64,000 nt of DNA from Vibrio tarriae (GTDB lineage Bacteria; Pseudomonadota; Gammaproteobacteria; Enterobacterales; Vibrionaceae). The notes beneath the pieces were generated by a model. That model was not told where the DNA came from and made no database searches. It saw only the letters and a list, made by a program, of their open reading frames with translations. The DNA is taken from assembly GCF_002216685.1 (NCBI RefSeq), contig NZ_CP022353.1:1-64000 (forward strand), given 5' to 3'. The stretch's first letter is position 1, and every line of letters starts with the position of its first letter. The position numbers and the translations under genes are program-made. Shown here piece after piece: positions 22,116 through 32,718 of this stretch.

Positions 22116-23054
22116 ATGGTCAACAGTGCCGATTCAGCAAGGTTGTTGTCGGATCAAGATCTACAAGGATATGTCAGCCGCATACTGGATGTGATTCCGC
22201 TGCCTATCATTATTTCAAAATCTTCCGTGCTCGGGCAGGGTGAGCGCGAACATCTGCATTTTAATAAGGCCTTTGTGAAAGAGTTGGGGTATACCATTGC
22301 GCAAATCCCAAATATCGAGACTTGGTTTGAAAAGGCTTACCCACAAATTGACTATCGACATGACATCATGGCCCAATGGCGGCAGGCCGTTGATGAGGCG
22401 CGGGCGCAAGGTGAAGATGTTGCGCAGATGCCCGCTTTGATCATGTGCGCTGATGGGGTGCAGCGTTGGTTTTCTGTATCAGCGCAAATCGAACCCGCCT
22501 GTCGTGACGATCTACATATCATTACTTTTCGCAATATTCATGACTATAAAATCTCTCTTGCCGGAGCTGAGCGACAATCGCAAATCGATCCATTGACTCA
22601 GTTGAAAAATCGTCGAGGTTTCTTCACTTGGAGTGAGCCGATAGCACCTGCGACGCTACTGGGGTTGATCATTTTTGATATCGACCATTTTAAGCAAATC
22701 AACGATACCTACGGCCATCCTGCTGGAGACTATGTGCTGCGACAAATCGCCGGATTATTGGAGCAAAACTTACCTCCACTGTCTTGCTGTGTGCGTTGGG
22801 GCGGCGAAGAGTTTTTGGTCTGCTTTGAATGCGACGACATGGCGAATGTGATTGGGTTGGCCGAAAACATACGAGGCTATGTCGAGAGCCATACCTTGAT
22901 GTGGCAAGGGCAACAGATTGCGTTGACGCTCAGTGCTGGGTGCACCATGGGAGCGATGATGAGTCACAATTGGGACAATTTGTTACACACTGCTGATCAA
23001 GCGCTGCTGTCGGCGAAACGCTTGGGGCGCAATCGGGTGATTGCCGATCGGTAA
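22116..23054 (+). CDS. PAS-GGDEF protein, probable diguanylate cyclase
   Basis: 312 residues. The N-terminal about 145 residues look like a PAS domain (VIPLPIIISKSS, LHFNKAFVKELGYT). The GGDEF domain follows: DPLTQLKNRRGFF, IIFDIDHFKQINDTYGHPAGD and an intact GGEEF active site in RWGGEEFLVCF. It should make cyclic di-GMP. The RxxD inhibitory site is missing, as in the other cyclase of this window. No membrane segment is seen. A ribosome site AAAAGGAG precedes the ATG. It is divergent from aspA and followed by fxsA after 91 bases. Confidence 0.88.
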   Translation: MVNSADSARLLSDQDLQGYVSRILDVIPLPIIISKSSVLGQGEREHLHFNKAFVKELGYTIAQIPNIETWFEKAYPQIDYRHDIMAQWRQAVDEARAQGEDVAQMPALIMCADGVQRWFSVSAQIEPACRDDLHIITFRNIHDYKISLAGAERQSQIDPLTQLKNRRGFFTWSEPIAPATLLGLIIFDIDHFKQINDTYGHPAGDYVLRQIAGLLEQNLPPLSCCVRWGGEEFLVCFECDDMANVIGLAENIRGYVESHTLMWQGQQIALTLSAGCTMGAMMSHNWDNLLHTADQALLSAKRLGRNRVIADR

Positions 23055-23145
23055 ACAAAAAGTGTTTGTTGGCGTCGGTTTTCTCTCTGGGTGACTTGTC
23101 AGCCATCTCGGTTGTGGTTAACGTGACCAAAACCAAGGAGGCATT

Positions 23146-23631
23146 GTGTTCCCGATACTACTGTTTTTATTTATTACAGTCCCTGTGATTGAAATCGCGC
23201 TGTTTATTCAAGTCGGCGGTGTGCTCGGTGTGTGGCCGACCATCGCCCTTGTGCTGTTAACCGCAATTGTTGGTGCTTCGCTGGTGCGTAGCCAAGGTTT
23301 ACAAACGCTGTTGACCGTACAACAGCGCCTAGCGCAAGGCCAACTGCCCGCACAGCAAATTTTAGAAGGGGTAATGTTAGCCGTGGCGGGTGTGTTGTTA
23401 CTGACCCCCGGCTTTTTCACGGACATCCTCGGTATGCTGGTACTGCTGCCTGCGCCGCGTGCTTATTTAGCGAAGCAGTTGATGAGCCGTGTGGTGGTCG
23501 GCAATATCCACGCCAGTGGAGCCGGTTTTGAGCAGCCCAACCCTTTTCACGATCGTGCAAATCCAAACGGCACGACCTATGAAGGTGAGTTTGAGCGCAA
23601 AGACGATCAAGACCAGCACCGTTTGAAATAA
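23146..23631 (+). CDS. fxsA: FxsA family membrane protein
   Basis: 161 residues. A GTG start follows AAGGAGGCATT. Two or three membrane segments (1-25, 28-48, 76-105) and LLTPGFFTDILGMLVLLP are typical of FxsA, an inner-membrane protein whose extra copies relieve phage T7 exclusion by the F plasmid in E. coli; its normal role is unknown. A hydrophilic tail of about 50 residues follows. It converges with trmL. Confidence 0.92.
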   Translation: MFPILLFLFITVPVIEIALFIQVGGVLGVWPTIALVLLTAIVGASLVRSQGLQTLLTVQQRLAQGQLPAQQILEGVMLAVAGVLLLTPGFFTDILGMLVLLPAPRAYLAKQLMSRVVVGNIHASGAGFEQPNPFHDRANPNGTTYEGEFERKDDQDQHRLK

Positions 23632-23664
23632 TACCTTAGGTCAGTCGGTTACTTTGATGGTGCA

Positions 23665-24141
23665 TTAGCGTGCGCCATCAAACCCCATTTGACGCCACGC
23701 TTCAAAAGCAATAATCGCTACCGCATTGGAAAGGTTTAGGCTGCGCGCTTCTGGCATCATAGGGATGCGAATCCGCTGCTCGGCGGGCAAGCTGGCAATC
23801 AGCTCGGCAGGCAAACCGCGTGTTTCTGGGCCAAACAGCAGCACATCGCCTTGTTGAAATTGGGCATCCACATGATGTTGTGTGGTTTTCGTGGTGCAAG
23901 CAAACAAGCGGAAAGAGCCTCGCTCACGCTGCAAGTATTCGATAAACGCGGCGTAATCTTTATGGCGCGTCACTCGAGCTAAATCATGGTAATCCAAACC
24001 GGCGCGGCGCACCTTTTTTTCTTCCAGATCAAAACCCAGTGGCTCGATGAGATGCAAGTTCGCGCCACAGTTGGCACACAAACGAATGATGTTACCTGTA
24101 TTGGGCGCAATTTCGGGTTCGTAGAGAGCGATATCAAACAT
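23665..24141 (-). CDS. trmL: tRNA (cytidine/uridine-34 2'-O)-methyltransferase TrmL
   Basis: 158 residues (E. coli 157) of the SPOUT class. It starts [21 protein letters not shown]. The knot motifs are visible as [11 protein letters not shown] near residue 102 and [18 protein letters not shown] near 127. It methylates the wobble base of tRNA-Leu using S-adenosylmethionine. It follows sodA on the same strand but a terminator lies between them. Confidence 0.96.
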   Translation of the reverse strand: MFDIALYEPEIAPNTGNIIRLCANCGANLHLIEPLGFDLEEKKVRRAGLDYHDLARVTRHKDYAAFIEYLQRERGSFRLFACTTKTTQHHVDAQFQQGDVLLFGPETRGLPAELIASLPAEQRIRIPMMPEARSLNLSNAVAIIAFEAWRQMGFDGAR

Positions 24142-24155
24142 AACGGATGGTCAAT

Positions 24156-24187
24156 GAAATAAAGAAGGGGCGAGTATAGCCCCTTCT
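24156..24187 (-). terminator. Terminator after sodA
   Basis: AGAAGGGGC (24163-24171) and GCCCCTTCT (24179-24187) pair; on the minus strand TTTATTTC follows. It sits between sodA and trmL. Confidence 0.8.
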
Positions 24188-24193
24188 GATGAT

Positions 24194-24811
24194 TTACGCA
24201 GCTTGGGTGAGTGCGATGGCGTAGTTTTCACTGACCGCTTCCCAGTTCACCACATTCCACCACGCATCAATGTACTCAGGGCGGCGGTTTTGGTAGCGAA
24301 TGTAGTAAGCGTGTTCCCACACATCAAGGGCAAGAATCGGCTCGCCACGCACGGCAACCACATCCATCAATGGGTTGTCTTGGTTGCTGGTGGAAGTAAT
24401 GCTCAGTTGACCTTGTTGCACGATAAGCCAGACAAAACCAGAGCCAAAGGTGTTCACGGCCGCTTGCGAGAAGGCCTCTTTGAACTGCGCAAAACTGCCA
24501 AATTGACGTTCTATCTCTGCGGCCAATTCGCCTTGTGGCTCGCCGCCACCGTTAGGCTTCATGCAGTTCCAATACACAATGTGGTTATAGTAGCCACCAC
24601 CGTGGTTACGCACGGCCGCGGGTAAGGTCGAAACGCGCGCGAAAATCTCGCTCAGTGGCCTATCTTCATGCTCAGTTCCCTTGATGGCAGACAGGAATTT
24701 ATCGTAGTAAGTGCGGTGGTGCTTGCTGTAATGCACCTCCATGGTCTTGGCATCAATATAAGGTTCTAATGCATCGTAAGCGTAAGGTAGATCGGGAAAT
24801 AGATGGGGCAT
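24194..24811 (-). CDS. sodA: Superoxide dismutase, manganese type
   Basis: 205 residues. The start ATG at 24811 follows GGAGGATACT and begins MPHLFPDLPYAYDALEPY; a longer frame to 24862 is rejected. Metal ligands of the Fe/Mn family are visible: His in VHYSKHH, His in YYNHIVYW, Asp and His in DVWEHAYY. The Gln in TSNQDNPLM is the residue that marks Mn rather than Fe enzymes. It turns superoxide into oxygen and peroxide in the cytosol. A palindromic Fur box lies about 70 bases upstream, so it is likely induced when iron is low. Confidence 0.95.
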   Translation of the reverse strand: MPHLFPDLPYAYDALEPYIDAKTMEVHYSKHHRTYYDKFLSAIKGTEHEDRPLSEIFARVSTLPAAVRNHGGGYYNHIVYWNCMKPNGGGEPQGELAAEIERQFGSFAQFKEAFSQAAVNTFGSGFVWLIVQQGQLSITSTSNQDNPLMDVVAVRGEPILALDVWEHAYYIRYQNRRPEYIDAWWNVVNWEAVSENYAIALTQAA

Positions 24812-24878
24812 AGTATCCTCCTTGGATGAATATCGCTTGGCTATCAGCAAGGCGGATAGCAAGGGTATTCTTTTATGT

Positions 24879-24899
24879 TAATGATAATTAATATCATTA
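24879..24899. promoter_or_regulatory. Fur box upstream of sodA
   Basis: TAATGATA and TATCATTA form a perfect inverted repeat around ATTAA, close to the Fur consensus (GATAAT repeats). It lies in the sodA promoter region, so iron-loaded Fur should repress sodA. Confidence 0.8.
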
Positions 24900-24943
24900 A
24901 CAACCTGAAGATTGTGAGGATATTGCTGCCCCGAGTTACGGCG

Positions 24944-26338
24944 TTAAGCGCTCGCCAGAGGTAAAGTAAAGCGAACTTGCAAGCCTCCTAAGTGACTGCG
25001 ACTTGCGCTGATAGTGCCACTGTGTTGGCGAATGGCATTTTCGGTGATGGCTAAACCAAGCCCTGTACCACCGCTGTGTCGATCCCGCGCTGTCGAGACG
25101 CGATAGAACGGGCGGAAAATATCCGCCAACTCCTCTTCGGGTACACCTTCGCCATCATCATCGACGCTCACGATGAGTTGCTGGTCTTGAATGGTAAAGG
25201 CTACGTGGATCTGCTGTTGCCCGTAGTGAATCGCGTTACGCACCACGTTTTCCAATGCACTCATCAGTAATTTGGGCGTGCCGTTGATGGTTCGCTCTGG
25301 GATCGCGTCAAAAGTCAGCATTTTGTGCATCTGTTCAGCTTCAAATTGCGCATCTTTAAGCAACTCTTCCCATAAACTACTCAGTGGCTGTACTTCGCGC
25401 ATTAAATGGCTATTGATTTGCATGCGTGAGAGCGCCAGTAAATCTCCAATCATCTGCTCTAAACGTTGTGCTTCGGTATCAATCCGTTCTAATTCACTGC
25501 TACTGCCGAGTTTACGCATTGCCAGCGCATTGGCCATGCGTAACCGAGTTAAGGGTGAACGCAATTCGTGGGAAATGTCAGAAAGCAGTCTTTGCTGCCC
25601 AGAAACCATCTGATTGACCGCATCCACCATCTGGTTAAAGCTGCGTCCCGCCTGCTGAAACTCCGCCGTACCGCGCTCTAATTTCGGGTCATGCACAAAT
25701 TCGCCCCGCGCGACACGCTGCGCGGCTTGAGCCAGATTTTGCGCCGGTTTACTCAAGGCCCACGCCAGCCACAGTAGCAGCGGGGTGCTCACCAGCATGA
25801 TTGCCAACAACAGTTGGAAGGGTTTATCAAACAGACGCAGCAAAAATGGCGGCGGCTCATCCCAGCGCATACCGACATACAACAGCAGATCTTGCTTAGC
25901 TAACGTAATGGGCACCGGGCCTGCCAACATATAACGGCCATACAGGCGCTGCTGCGGTTTTTGAGCCGATTCAATACTGGAGCAGAAATTTTGCATCGCT
26001 TTAAAACGAAAATCGGTCTGCTTTGAGTTGGTGATAATGTTGCTTTCTAAATCGGTGATAAAAAAACGCGGCTGACCATCGTGTTTACGGTGCTGACTGT
26101 CTGGCCCTTCGAGCTGAAACAGAATGGCTCTTAAGTCGGTTTGGTTGCGAAATTGCTGTTCAAAGCGATCTCTGCTCTCGAGCAAACGTTGATGCGTTTC
26201 GGGTGATAAGTCACGCGATTTACGCGGGTCAAGATGAGGTAGGGTCAATACCGCGAACAGTACCAACAGCATGGTAAACCAGAAAATCGCAAAGATGCGC
26301 CCATACAGGTTATTCAATTTCGGTAACGGTAGACGCAT
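24944..26338 (-). CDS. cpxA: Envelope stress sensor kinase CpxA
   Basis: 464 residues. It has two membrane segments (about 12-30 and 175-195) flanking a periplasmic sensor part, a HAMP linker, the H-box DISHELRSPLTRLRMA near residue 255, and an ATPase domain with NVVRNAIHYG, DDDGEGVP and [10 protein letters not shown]. It phosphorylates CpxR when envelope proteins misfold. Its ATG overlaps the cpxR stop (TAATG), so the two are translationally coupled. Confidence 0.96.
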   Translation of the reverse strand: MRLPLPKLNNLYGRIFAIFWFTMLLVLFAVLTLPHLDPRKSRDLSPETHQRLLESRDRFEQQFRNQTDLRAILFQLEGPDSQHRKHDGQPRFFITDLESNIITNSKQTDFRFKAMQNFCSSIESAQKPQQRLYGRYMLAGPVPITLAKQDLLLYVGMRWDEPPPFLLRLFDKPFQLLLAIMLVSTPLLLWLAWALSKPAQNLAQAAQRVARGEFVHDPKLERGTAEFQQAGRSFNQMVDAVNQMVSGQQRLLSDISHELRSPLTRLRMANALAMRKLGSSSELERIDTEAQRLEQMIGDLLALSRMQINSHLMREVQPLSSLWEELLKDAQFEAEQMHKMLTFDAIPERTINGTPKLLMSALENVVRNAIHYGQQQIHVAFTIQDQQLIVSVDDDGEGVPEEELADIFRPFYRVSTARDRHSGGTGLGLAITENAIRQHSGTISASRSHLGGLQVRFTLPLASA

Positions 26339-27024
26339 TACTCCTCCTGAACCATTAAGTAGCCGCGACCGCGCAAGGTTTTGATCCGTGCTTTGCCATC
26401 CGGCCGCTCAGGCAGTTTTTTGCGCAGGTTAGACACATGCATATCGATGGCTCGATCAAATGCCGCAAGGTGTTTGCCGAGTACTTCAATGCTCAGCATC
26501 TCTTTGGTCAGGGTTGCTCCGGGCGACTGCACAAAGTGAGTGAGTAGGGCAAATTCCGTGGTGGTCAGTTCCAGCAGTTGTCCTTGGCAGTAGGCTTCCT
26601 GTTTTCCGGGGTAGACTTGAATGTCCTGACACTCGATGACATCGCTGTTTTTAGGCGCGAGGCCGTTTTGCGTACGGCGCAAAATGGCACGAATACGCGC
26701 CAGCAACTCGCGATCGCTAAAAGGTTTGGGCAGATAATCATCCGCTCCGAGCTCTAAGCCGATCACCCGATCGATCTCTTCGCCTTTTGCAGTCAGCATT
26801 AAAACCGGCGTTGCCCATTTTTCGCGCAGACGCTTGAGGGTTTCCATGCCATTAAGCTTAGGCATCATCACATCGAGTAGGATCAAGTCGATCTCATCGC
26901 TGACCGCGGCTAGTCCGGCTTCACCGTCATTGGCTTGTGAAATTTCAAAGCCTTCGTACTGTAAAACCTCGGTTAATAGACCGGTCAATTCGGTGTCATC
27001 GTCGATCAAAAGGATATGTGCCAT
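26338..27024 (-). CDS. cpxR: Envelope stress response regulator CpxR
   Basis: 228 residues (E. coli 232). Receiver domain: HILLIDDDTEL start, phospho-acceptor Asp in LILLDVMMPKLNG and KPFSDREL lysine. Winged-helix OmpR-type DNA-binding domain follows, ending in IKTLRGRGYLM. It activates envelope folding and degradation genes. It is divergent from cpxP, with a CpxR box in the spacer that may give both autoregulation and cpxP induction. Confidence 0.97.
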   Translation of the reverse strand: MAHILLIDDDTELTGLLTEVLQYEGFEISQANDGEAGLAAVSDEIDLILLDVMMPKLNGMETLKRLREKWATPVLMLTAKGEEIDRVIGLELGADDYLPKPFSDRELLARIRAILRRTQNGLAPKNSDVIECQDIQVYPGKQEAYCQGQLLELTTTEFALLTHFVQSPGATLTKEMLSIEVLGKHLAAFDRAIDMHVSNLRKKLPERPDGKARIKTLRGRGYLMVQEE

Positions 27025-27098
27025 AGCTGCCTCGTGTATTGCTTGGTTACCTCCAGTTTACCGTGAAAAAAGTGCTGTGGTCAGTGAGCAATCTGCTC

Positions 27099-27113
27099 TT
27101 TACGATTCTTTAC
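27099..27113. promoter_or_regulatory. CpxR box
   Basis: TTTAC-GATTC-TTTAC, which on the minus strand is GTAAA-N5-GTAAA, the exact CpxR consensus. It lies between the divergent cpxR and cpxP. Confidence 0.85.
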
Positions 27114-27211
27114 GCTCCCTATACGTCACTTGACCTTGCAAGTCGTAATCTATGTTCAAGCACTGCAGAGCAGCCTAATCGATAACGAAACGAAATGTAG
27201 AGGAACGAACG

Positions 27212-27715
27212 ATGAAACTTGCCAAAAAAATGATGTTAGCCGCGGCTGTCCTACCACTGACTCTGGGAACGACGGCGGCACTGGCCTACGGTGGTCACGG
27301 TTGGGATAAAGAGGGTGATGGACATTGTGGCGACCGCGGTGAACGTGGGATCTGGAAACAGCTTGATTTAACCGCTGAGCAGCAAGCCCAGCTCAAAGAG
27401 ATGCGTGAGACTGGTCGTGAAGAGATGCGCGCTAATCGCGGACAAAACCACGATGCCATGAAAGCATTGCACGCGCAGGAGCGTGCTCTGGTGCTCGCGG
27501 CTGATTTTGACCAAGCGGCCGCTGAGAATCTGGCAAAACAGATGGTAGATCAGCAAGTGACGCATCGCGTAAAAATGATGGAAAAACGTCATCAAATGAT
27601 GAGCATTTTGACTGCCGAACAGAAAGCCAAGTTGCAAACCTTGCAACAAGAGAAAATGGCGGAATGCATGCAAGATGGCCAGCATGGCAAAGGCAAAAAA
27701 CACGCTAATCAATAA
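27212..27715 (+). CDS. cpxP: CpxP/Spy-family periplasmic protein
   Basis: 167 residues. A signal peptide (about 1-25, cut after ALA) precedes an all-helical body with the two LTxxQ motifs of the Spy/CpxP family (DLTAEQQAQL near residue 52, ILTAEQKAKL near 131). Such proteins are periplasmic chaperones; CpxP also dampens CpxA. The mature N-terminus and the C-tail are rich in His, Gly and Cys (GGHGW, DGHCGDRG, GQHGKGKKH), suggesting metal binding. It is divergent from cpxRA with a CpxR box between. The metal exporter gene fieF follows. Confidence 0.9.
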   Translation: MKLAKKMMLAAAVLPLTLGTTAALAYGGHGWDKEGDGHCGDRGERGIWKQLDLTAEQQAQLKEMRETGREEMRANRGQNHDAMKALHAQERALVLAADFDQAAAENLAKQMVDQQVTHRVKMMEKRHQMMSILTAEQKAKLQTLQQEKMAECMQDGQHGKGKKHANQ

Positions 27716-27742
27716 TCGAACGACTCACGACTCTTACTTCAA

Positions 27743-27774
27743 CAAGGCAGCCTAAGTGCTGCCTTGTGGTTTTT
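27743..27774 (+). terminator. Terminator after cpxP
   Basis: CAAGGCAG and CTGCCTTG pair around an 8-base loop, followed by TGGTTTTT. Confidence 0.75.
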
Positions 27775-27915
27775 GGTTTCTCGGTTATCTCCTCCTTCTT
27801 CCGCTTGAAGCGGCGCAGTGTTGACTAGGCTCGTTCCACCTGACACCTGCAACGCTCAGTCGTTTGGGTATATACTCGGTCTTCTGTCTGACAACCCAAG
27901 AAAAAGGGAAGCGTG

Positions 27916-28821
27916 ATGAAAAAAGAATACGCTCGTTTGGTCACCATGGCCGCTTGGACCGCGACGGCGGTAGCCTCGCTGCTCTTGGTGGTCAAAGTCG
28001 CAGCGTGGTGGGTAACAGGGTCAGTGAGCTTACTGGCGTCTTTAATCGACTCGGTACTCGATATCGCCGCCTCTGTGGTTAACCTTATCGTATTACGTTT
28101 TGCACTACAGCCCGCCGACCATGAACATGCGTTTGGGCATGGTAAAGCAGAATCGCTCGCGGCACTGGCACAAGCCATGTTTATCTCGGGCTCCGCGTGC
28201 TTTTTGATCCTCAACGGTGTCGATCGCTTTTTCCGACCCCATGAATTGAATGCTCCTGAATTAGGTATCTATGTCAGCGCCATCGCCATGTTGGTGACTT
28301 TTGGCTTAGTACTGTTTCAGCGCTATGTGGTCAGAAAAACCGGCAGCCAAGCGATTGCCGCAGACTCGCTCCATTATCAATCCGATCTGCTGATGAACGC
28401 GGCCATCATGATTGCGCTGGGGTTAAGCTGGTGGGGATTGGGTCAAGCGGATGCCATTTTTGCGATCGGTATCGGCCTCTATATCTTACTGAGCGCCTTT
28501 AAAATGGTGCATGATGCAGTGCAGACGCTGCTCGACCGTAAATTACCCGATGAAGAGTTGGCGCAAATCCATGCGATCTGCCTCAGTGTTGCAGGCGTGA
28601 TTGGTATGCATCAGCTGCGTACGCGTATGTCAGGCCCGGTGCGCTTCATTCAGCTCCATTTGGAATTAGATGACAACATTTCGTTGCTTGAAGCACATAA
28701 GATCTCGGATCGGGTGGAAGATAAATTGCGAGAAAACTTTGTTGGTGCTGATGTTTTGATCCACCAAGACCCGCATTCGGTGGTGCTTGAGGCAGAGCAG
28801 CGACAAAAATCTCAATGGTGA
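27916..28821 (+). CDS. fieF: Cation efflux protein FieF
   Basis: 301 residues (E. coli FieF 300) of the cation diffusion facilitator family. ATG at 27916 is chosen after AAGGGAAGCGTG; a GTG three bases earlier is possible. Six membrane segments. The zinc/iron site residues are visible in [14 protein letters not shown] (segment II) and [14 protein letters not shown] (segment V). The cytosolic C-terminal domain has several His residues ([15 protein letters not shown]). It exports Fe2+ and Zn2+ against protons. Confidence 0.95.
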   Translation: MKKEYARLVTMAAWTATAVASLLLVVKVAAWWVTGSVSLLASLIDSVLDIAASVVNLIVLRFALQPADHEHAFGHGKAESLAALAQAMFISGSACFLILNGVDRFFRPHELNAPELGIYVSAIAMLVTFGLVLFQRYVVRKTGSQAIAADSLHYQSDLLMNAAIMIALGLSWWGLGQADAIFAIGIGLYILLSAFKMVHDAVQTLLDRKLPDEELAQIHAICLSVAGVIGMHQLRTRMSGPVRFIQLHLELDDNISLLEAHKISDRVEDKLRENFVGADVLIHQDPHSVVLEAEQRQKSQW

Positions 28822-29083
28822 GGCGACAAAAGGCGTCAATTTGGCTATCTTTCCTCCAAGTTAACAAAAAAACGTCATTCCTGACATGAATCAACACTGG
28901 GTCAGTACAAAACTGTAATACTCTTACATAAGTAGAAAACTTACAGAATTTAGTGCAAATAACAGTAGTATTCCTAATCGGGAAAGGTAACATTACGCAC
29001 AGTTTTTGAATTTTTCTGTCTGGCTCCCTACAAGCCAGACGGCGTAGAAATTGATATTCGATTCGCAAAGTTCGAGGGTGAGC

Positions 29084-30046
29084 ATGATTAAAAAAATCGG
29101 TGTTTTGACGAGTGGTGGCGATGCCCCAGGTATGAATGCAGCTATTCGTGGCGTAGTGCGCACAGCACTTGGCGCAGGTCTAGAAGTGTATGGCATTTAT
29201 GACGGTTACCAAGGTCTGTATGAAGATCGTATCAAACAGCTAGACCGCTCAAGCGTGTCTGACGTGATCAACCGTGGCGGTACTTTTTTAGGCTCTGCAC
29301 GCTTCCCACAATTTCGTGAAGTTGAAGTACGTGAAAAAGCGATTGAAAACCTAAAAAAACACGGTATTGAAGCGCTGGTTGTGATCGGCGGTGATGGCTC
29401 TTACATGGGCGCAAAAAAACTGACTGAAATGGGTTTCCCTTGTATCGGCCTGCCTGGCACTATCGATAACGACATCGCGGGCACTGATTACACCATCGGT
29501 TATTTGACTGCTTTGAACACGGTTATCGAAGCGATTGACCGTCTGCGTGATACTTCTTCTTCACACCAACGTATCTCTATCGTAGAAATCATGGGTCGTC
29601 ACTGTGGCGACTTGACGCTGACTTCTGCGATTGCGGGTGGCTGTGAATACATCATCACCCCTGAAACGGGGCTGAATATGGAACAGCTGATCTCTAACAT
29701 CAAAGACGGTATCACCAAAGGCAAAAAGCATGCAATTATCGCACTGACTGAGCTGATGATGGATGCCAACAAGTTGGCGAAAGAGATTGAAGCGGCGACT
29801 GGCCGTGAAACTCGCGCTACCGTATTAGGCCACATCCAACGTGGTGGTAAACCTACGGCATTTGACCGTGTACTTGCATCACGCATGGGCAACTACGCTG
29901 TGCATCTATTGATGGAAGGTCACGGTGGTCGCTGTGTTGGTATCCAGAAAGAACAACTGGTTCACCACGACATCATTGATGCGATTGAAAACATGAAGCG
30001 TCCAGTGCGCACAGACCTGTACAAGGTCGCTGAAGAGCTGTTCTAA
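29084..30046 (+). CDS. pfkA: 6-phosphofructokinase I
   Basis: 320 residues, the exact length of E. coli PfkA. ATG at 29084 begins [18 protein letters not shown]; an upstream start at 29051 is rejected. The ATP loop (GGDAPG), catalytic [16 protein letters not shown] and MGRHCGDL segments are present. It phosphorylates fructose 6-phosphate with ATP and is activated by ADP and blocked by PEP. The 262 bases upstream of it hold no other gene. Confidence 0.98.
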   Translation: MIKKIGVLTSGGDAPGMNAAIRGVVRTALGAGLEVYGIYDGYQGLYEDRIKQLDRSSVSDVINRGGTFLGSARFPQFREVEVREKAIENLKKHGIEALVVIGGDGSYMGAKKLTEMGFPCIGLPGTIDNDIAGTDYTIGYLTALNTVIEAIDRLRDTSSSHQRISIVEIMGRHCGDLTLTSAIAGGCEYIITPETGLNMEQLISNIKDGITKGKKHAIIALTELMMDANKLAKEIEAATGRETRATVLGHIQRGGKPTAFDRVLASRMGNYAVHLLMEGHGGRCVGIQKEQLVHHDIIDAIENMKRPVRTDLYKVAEELF

Positions 30047-30072
30047 GCTCGCATCACTTTGTATTGAGAGAC

Positions 30073-30101
30073 AAGAAAGACCGCCAAGGCGGTCTTTCTT
30101 A
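30073..30101. terminator. Bidirectional terminator between pfkA and glpX
   Basis: AAGAAAGACCGCC (30073-30085) and GGCGGTCTTTCTT (30088-30100) form a 13-bp palindromic stem, with T-rich ends on both strands. Confidence 0.85.
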
Positions 30102-30132
30102 TGCGGGTCTGTTTATATGATAGATACGCGGG

Positions 30133-31140
30133 TTAGAGAATGATGTCGCGCACTTGTTGGTCTTTACGCTCCAGATAGTGAATCGAGCGGATACGACGAA
30201 TGGTGCGGCAGCGGCCGCGGATCAGCAGTGTTTCTGTTGTCGCGATATTGCCTTTGCGACTGATGCCATCAAGCAAGTCACCTTTGGTGATGCCGGTGGC
30301 CGCGAAAATCACGTTATCGCTGCGTGCCATATCTTCCATTTTCAGCACTTTACCGGCTTCTACGCCCATCTGTTGACAGCGTTCGAGTTCTTTCGCGCCC
30401 CAAATACGGTTATCTTCGCTATCGCCTTTGACTTGGTGACGCGGCAGCAAACGGCCTTGCATGTCGCCATCCAGCGCGCGGATCACCGCAGCTGAGACCA
30501 CACCTTCTGGTGCACCACCAATGCAGTACATCATGTCCACTTCGCTATCGGGCATACAAGTCAGAATAGACGCGGCGACATCGCCATCCGGCACCGCAAA
30601 CACCCGCACGCCCATCTGCTGCATTTCAGCGATGACTTTGTCGTGGCGCGGTTTAGCAAGCGTGATCACCACTAAATCGGTTAAGGGTTTGCCGAGTGCC
30701 TTTGCGACATTGTTTAGGTTATCTTTCAGCGGCAAATGCAGATCGATGCAGCCTTTTGCGCCAGGGCCAACCACCAACTTTTCCATGTACATATCTGGCG
30801 CTTTCAGGAAGCTGCCTTTTTCACCGGCCGCAAGCACGGCTAACGCGTTAGATTGTCCCATGGCGGTCATGCGAGTACCTTCGATAGGGTCGACCGCAAT
30901 ATCAACCGCATCGCCCCCCAGGCCGACTTGCTCGCCAATGTACAACATAGGCGCTTCATCAATTTCGCCTTCACCAATCACAATTTCACCGCTGATCTCC
31001 GTTTGGTTGAGCAGGATGCGCATCACTTCTACCGCAGCACCATCGGCGGCATTTTTATCGCCACGCCCCAACCATTTATAGCCTGCGAGTGCGGCACCTT
31101 CGGTGACGCGGGAAAAAGCCATTGCTAAATCGCGTTTCAT
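30133..31140 (-). CDS. glpX: Class II fructose-1,6-bisphosphatase GlpX
   Basis: 335 residues (E. coli 336). ATG at 31140 begins MKRDLAMAFSRVTEGAALAGYKW; a longer frame to 31254 is rejected. The metal-site segments GEGEIDEAPMLYIGE and VDPIEGTRMTAMG of the lithium-sensitive phosphatase fold are present. It removes the 1-phosphate in gluconeogenesis, the reverse of the PfkA step encoded next to it by the convergent gene. Confidence 0.97.
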   Translation of the reverse strand: MKRDLAMAFSRVTEGAALAGYKWLGRGDKNAADGAAVEVMRILLNQTEISGEIVIGEGEIDEAPMLYIGEQVGLGGDAVDIAVDPIEGTRMTAMGQSNALAVLAAGEKGSFLKAPDMYMEKLVVGPGAKGCIDLHLPLKDNLNNVAKALGKPLTDLVVITLAKPRHDKVIAEMQQMGVRVFAVPDGDVAASILTCMPDSEVDMMYCIGGAPEGVVSAAVIRALDGDMQGRLLPRHQVKGDSEDNRIWGAKELERCQQMGVEAGKVLKMEDMARSDNVIFAATGITKGDLLDGISRKGNIATTETLLIRGRCRTIRRIRSIHYLERKDQQVRDIIL

Positions 31141-31460
31141 GTTTGCTTTGCTCCAAACCCAAGAGAGAAATTTTGCGCGGCATTCTACCACACTCCCAAG
31201 TAAACGTTTGCCTTTTGCGACGATTCGCCTTTGCCTTTGATCAAAAACGCGCAAGAAAAGTCGAGGTTTGCTCGAAAATGCCTGCTCGGATCGGGCTTAT
31301 CAGCTCATTAAGTTAAGTTTGGGTCAAATTGCGCGGTTTTTTTAACCGAATAGCGAAAAAGATCGAACTTAGGGCGTGTTTCTGTGCACAGGGCTGAGTA
31401 GAATGAACTCAATCAGTGAAGCCCACTTCACCTCAACCGAATCAACAAGGGTAAAACGTC
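31141..31460. other. Divergent promoter region glpX/zapB, no gene seen
   Basis: 320 bases. TAGAAT at 31399-31404 is a possible -10 box for zapB, without a good -35. GGTTTTTTTAACC near 31335 is a small AT-rich inverted repeat. No open frame with a ribosome site is seen. Confidence 0.4.
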
Positions 31461-31703
31461 ATGTCTTTTGAAGTATTAGAAAAACTGGAAGCGAAAATTC
31501 AAACTGCAGTCGACACCATTGCACTGCTGCAAATGGAAGTTGAAGAGCTCAAAGAAGAAAAACAACAGCTGCAAAATGAAGCGCAAGAGCTGCGTGAAGC
31601 GTGTGAAGTGCTTGAGCAACGTGCACAGCAAGTTCAGCAAGAGCATGCGGCATGGCAAGAGCGCATCCGTAGCCTGCTGGGCAAAATGGAAGATGTGGAG
31701 TAA
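31461..31703 (+). CDS. zapB: Cell division protein ZapB
   Basis: 80 residues, nearly all coiled coil (heptads of Leu/Val between acidic and basic residues from about 5 to 75), starting [20 protein letters not shown]. This matches ZapB (81 in E. coli), which joins ZapA at the FtsZ ring and links it to MatP on the chromosome terminus. Confidence 0.95.
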   Translation: MSFEVLEKLEAKIQTAVDTIALLQMEVEELKEEKQQLQNEAQELREACEVLEQRAQQVQQEHAAWQERIRSLLGKMEDVE

Positions 31704-31716
31704 TTCTCCTAACGCA

Positions 31717-31743
31717 AACGCCGACTGTGATGTCGGCGTTTTT
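31717..31743 (+). terminator. Terminator after zapB
   Basis: AACGCCGAC and GTCGGCGTT pair around a 6-base loop, followed by TTT. It lies between the convergent zapB and metF. Confidence 0.85.
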
Positions 31744-31764
31744 GATCGTGATGAGACGCGGTGC

Positions 31765-32718
<954 letters not shown>

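Noticed and set aside
23653..23682. Inverted repeat over the trmL stop as a terminator
   Set aside because: TTTGATGG...CCATCAAA can pair but neither strand has a T-run after it, so I did not list it.
31335..31348. GGTTTTTTTAACC as a terminator or small RNA end upstream of zapB
   Set aside because: Stem is only a few AT-rich pairs and no transcript context is visible.
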